A stretch of 64,000 nt of DNA. Source: Hydractinia symbiolongicarpus. Lineage: Eukaryota; Cnidaria; Hydrozoa; Anthoathecata; Hydractiniidae. The notes beneath the pieces were generated by a model. The model searched no databases and was not told the origin of the DNA. It saw only the letters and a list, made by a program, of their open reading frames with translations. The position numbers and the translations under genes were made by a program. Positions within the stretch are counted from its first letter, which is position 1, and every line of letters begins with the position of its first letter. The stretch covers positions 15,929,001 through 15,993,000 of the forward strand of contig NC_079875.1 of the NCBI RefSeq assembly GCF_029227915.1, written 5' to 3'. This document shows positions 61,280 through 64,000 of this stretch, piece after piece.

Positions 61280-63085
61280 TAAGTTCATTTTATGTCAATT
61301 TTTGCACCAATTTTGCAACACAAAATACAAATTCTAAATAATACTAAAATCTCTTATTTTGGTCCTTCGCATACCGACGGTCTCCCACAAAAGTTTAATC
61401 AAAATGTAAAAAATGAGAGGTAACGACAAAATCAAAGTTTGCAAAATTTAATTATTTCGGTACATATATCTACTGCATATGCCCTCTAAAACAATATTTT
61501 AATCCAAAATGCCTAAGAAAGACAGTTTGCAACAAAAATCAGTTATTTCGATAATATTGCATACACTCTTTACTCACAAAAGCTTCACAAACTGTAAAAA
61601 AAAAGAATGGTTGTAGGGAGTGCTTGTGATTCAACAAAAAAAGTTTTTTTGACATATTGCATCTAGCCCTTACCCATTAAATCTTACACAAAACTAAATA
61701 CGATTTATAACACATCAAATTTAAATGGAGAAGGATTAGTCATTTCGATATATTGCACGGAGTCCTCCGCAGTAAGAATTTATACAAAATATAGAAAAAC
61801 AAAGCTTGCAAGGTGTAAAATTGAATTCTTCTTCTGTGTATATATATATAGTCCTTTCTCGCAAAATTAACATAAAATGTCAAAAAGGTTCAGATATAAC
61901 ATCTAACACAACAAAAATCAGTCCTATCAGTATATGTCATGCCATTGTCTTCCACCAAATGTTCCCCTTAAAGTTTCACAGACACAGCCTGTAAATTAAA
62001 AACAACTAAGATCAGGTATTTTGGTCTATTTCATACCATTCTGTTCCAAATAACTTATAAAATGTAAAAATTGAGTGGTAAAACAGAAATTTGCAAAATT
62101 CCATTTTTTTATATGCATGTATATTATATGCCTTCTACAACAATAAGTTAATTCAAAATGTCAAAAAGAAGAAAAAAATAGCTTACAAAGAGTATAAAAT
62201 TGAAATCAACAAAGTAGCTCTTTTGGTGTATTAAATATAAGTCATACGCACAAAAGTTTACACTAAATGTAAGAAAATGGTTGTGTTTAGTAATTCTAAA
62301 TTAAGAAAAGTCAGTTCTTTTAGCATGCTGATTAAGGTTTTTGCCCACAAATTCTTACATGAAAATGTCAAAACCACAATTTGAAACAAATTAAATTTAC
62401 ATTTTAAAAATAAGTAATTTCTGAACTTTATTTTCAGAATATTTGGAGGAAAAGAACTTCGCAAACCAAAAAAACCCAGGAAAATGTTTAAAATCTTCAG
62501 GGTTAATAACGTTTGATGGGTTTTGTGGGAATATATATACTGGGAATCTTTAGTTTAAAGCTAGCATTAGCTAGCTACAGCAGCTATTAGCTAGTCACTT
62601 AAATATAAACTGGAGACTTAGCTAGGTATAAAGAACATGGCTACATATATATATATATATATATTCCTAGCTAGCTAGCTAGTTGTTGGTGGTGGTTGGC
62701 TTTTTATGATGCTAGCTATAAAACATGTCTGGCAACAATAATATAATCAAAACTGAAAATAAAACATGAAAAAACCTTACAGAACCTTGCTATGATTAAT
62801 TTATAAAACCATGCTCTTCTTCAAATGTTTTTTTAAAGATTTATTTTGAATGAAAGAGTAGAGAATACTCAAAAAGAACAGCCATCTTTTTCGTAAACAC
62901 AATATCCGTTCTATGCTAGGAACTTCATTTAACAGTCCGTATGCTTTGTGAATATCTAATACCGTTTCATATGTAGCGATACCTATATATATATACTAAC
63001 ATAGAGTTTTTTGGCATAAGGGTATATATATTTATATCGTTATTAGCAGCGGGTTATATATTTACACCTTATGTGCGATTTCTAT
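61280..63085. repeat. Degenerate ~95-bp minisatellite (61380-62380) and simple-sequence spacer
   Basis: About eleven diverged units share a core such as CACAAAAGTTTACAC-AAATGT-AAAA with a preceding ATTTCG-TATATTGCAT-GTCCTT-like segment; cores lie near 61387, 61488, 61574, 61674, 61768, 61858, 61950, 62046, 62137, 62238 and 62343. After about 62520 there are GCTAGCTA patches and a (TA)n run near 62645-62663. No gene was seen. Confidence 0.6.
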
Positions 63086-63257
63086 AGGTAGGTACAGATG
63101 TAGCTTCACAAAAAATTTTAAAGGAGAGATATCCTGACCGATATGTTGCCCTGGTGTTTGTTGAAATGGACGAGTTTAAATAATGACTTAAATCTCTTTG
63201 AAGAGTTGTAGTATCGATGAAGGAATTGGTGTTGGATCTGCTTCGGCTTCTGGGCAT
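63086..63257 (-). pseudogene. Tyrosine recombinase N-terminus, truncated duplicate
   Basis: Identical to the first ~57 codons of the recombinase at 59511-60536, then broken at 63086 where the duplication starts. The catalytic domain is absent, so it is non-functional. Confidence 0.9.
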
Positions 63258-63262
63258 AGACG

Positions 63263-63706
63263 TTAGAAGTGTTGTACCTGCAATCGAGACAAAAGATCTG
63301 CATAAGTATTGTGCTGGCCTTTAATGTGGTGTACCAGGAGGTTTATATTGTGTTCTGCTGTGTAGAAAAATAAAAAACGTACAAGATGCATGATGTTTGG
63401 ACAACGACACGACCCAGAGGACCACACATGAACAATAGCCAAATTATCTGTGTATAACACTAATTGCTTGTTTTTCCATGCCTCGCCCCAAGAAAAAACT
63501 GCCACAACTATGGCCAATAACTCAATGAAGGTGATACTATACTTATGAATAAGGTTTAAGGCAATTGAAAACCATGCACCAGAAAAAAATCCTCCTATGC
63601 CTACTCCAGAAGCATCAGTAAAAAGATTTATGGAAGAGGAGTCTAATGTTTCAGTGTGGATAATAGCGATGCCATTCCAAGTGGGGAGAAACTCACACCA
63701 AGAGGC
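63263..63706 (-). CDS. RNase H domain of a DIRS-type pol, duplicate copy
   Basis: Duplicate of 60542-60985 at +2,721 bp with the same motifs (LYTDNLAIVHVW, NTYADLLSRLQ). As in copy 1, the reverse transcriptase is missing upstream. Confidence 0.85.
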   Translation of the reverse strand, partial: ASWCEFLPTWNGIAIIHTETLDSSSINLFTDASGVGIGGFFSGAWFSIALNLIHKYSITFIELLAIVVAVFSWGEAWKNKQLVLYTDNLAIVHVWSSGSCRCPNIMHLVRFLFFYTAEHNINLLVHHIKGQHNTYADLLSRLQVQHF

Positions 63707-64000
63707 TTACTGTGTTCTACTCCATATTTATACCCCCCTGCTTGTGGTATGGATCTATGACCTTAAGTAACAAGCTTAAGGCAGTTTAATGTTTTGGTTA
63801 AATTAATATAGTGTTGACTATTAGTCATAGGTCACCAACACATTTGTAAAATTAATAATGCAGAATGACAAAACACTAGTGAACCAGGTTAGCCTTATAC
63901 TAGGAGTCAATGGAGACACACCTTTCCTTCTGTAACCCCAATTAACATGTGCTAAACTTTTAGTTTAGCACCATTTAAACAACAGCAATCAATCTGAATA

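Larger units (their letters stand above)
63086..64000. repeat. Duplicated segment, copy 2 (runs off window)
   Basis: Second copy of 60365-61279. Homology starts at 63086, inside the recombinase coding sequence, and continues to the last base. It may be a 2,721-bp tandem duplication or a second truncated element copy; an assembly artefact is also possible. Confidence 0.9.

Noticed and set aside
1-64000. CRISPR arrays, operons, bacterial ribosome binding sites
   Set aside because: The window is intron-containing eukaryotic DNA; no regularly spaced short direct repeats with unique spacers were found.

Overview
This is AT-rich (roughly two-thirds A+T) eukaryotic nuclear DNA with intron-split genes, long introns and many transposon families. 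The gene set suggests an early-branching animal, most likely a cnidarian: a RIC8/synembryn homologue, a gasdermin-E-like pore-forming protein, and an adhesion GPCR with a VWDE-like ectodomain. The mobile elements (PAT/Ngaro and DIRS-type tyrosine-recombinase retroelements, piggyBac, pogo, copia, CR1/L2-like LINEs, miniature Helitrons) fit that. The species cannot be named from the sequence. All gene models below are hand-built from splice signals, reading phase and protein motifs.

Left part (1-9,200). The 5' half of a RIC8 gene lies on the minus strand (1-2,021) and runs off the window. Next come a 94-bp Helitron-like miniature element, a gene-free stretch, and a 5'-truncated CR1/L2-type LINE (minus, about 5,434-8,440) with an open 872-residue endonuclease/reverse-transcriptase frame.

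Centre (9,215-29,192). One large minus-strand gene of 23 exons and 1,690 codons (last one the stop) reads signal peptide, NIDO, VWDE-type region, VWD, EGF-like, GAIN, GPS, seven-helix domain. Every splice junction keeps phase. Two features are odd: the GPS lacks the cleavage residues, and an in-frame TAA follows the TM3/TM4 splice. Intron 1 carries a 3.8-kb PAT/Ngaro-type element with split direct repeats (25,140-28,945), whose gag is mostly lost and whose recombinase is frameshifted.

Right-centre (31,772-48,180). A plus-strand gasdermin gene of nine exons and 494 codons. Its 9.2-kb first intron holds transposon remains: a HIRAN-like ORF, a broken pogo transposase, a copia fragment with mutated active sites, a CR1-like LINE fragment carrying a second nested insertion, and a 460-bp MITE.

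Right end (48,181-64,000). After a long gene-poor stretch comes a complete, apparently intact piggyBac transposon (54,660-57,563) with TIRs and TTAA on both sides. It is followed by the RNase H plus tyrosine-recombinase end of a DIRS-type retroelement (59,511-60,985), flanked by minisatellites. At least 915 bp of that element recur, apparently unchanged, 2,721 bp downstream up to the window edge.

The three host genes have plausible roles in heterotrimeric G-protein signalling (RIC8, the GPCR) and lytic cell death (gasdermin). Nothing in the sequence shows that they are co-regulated.
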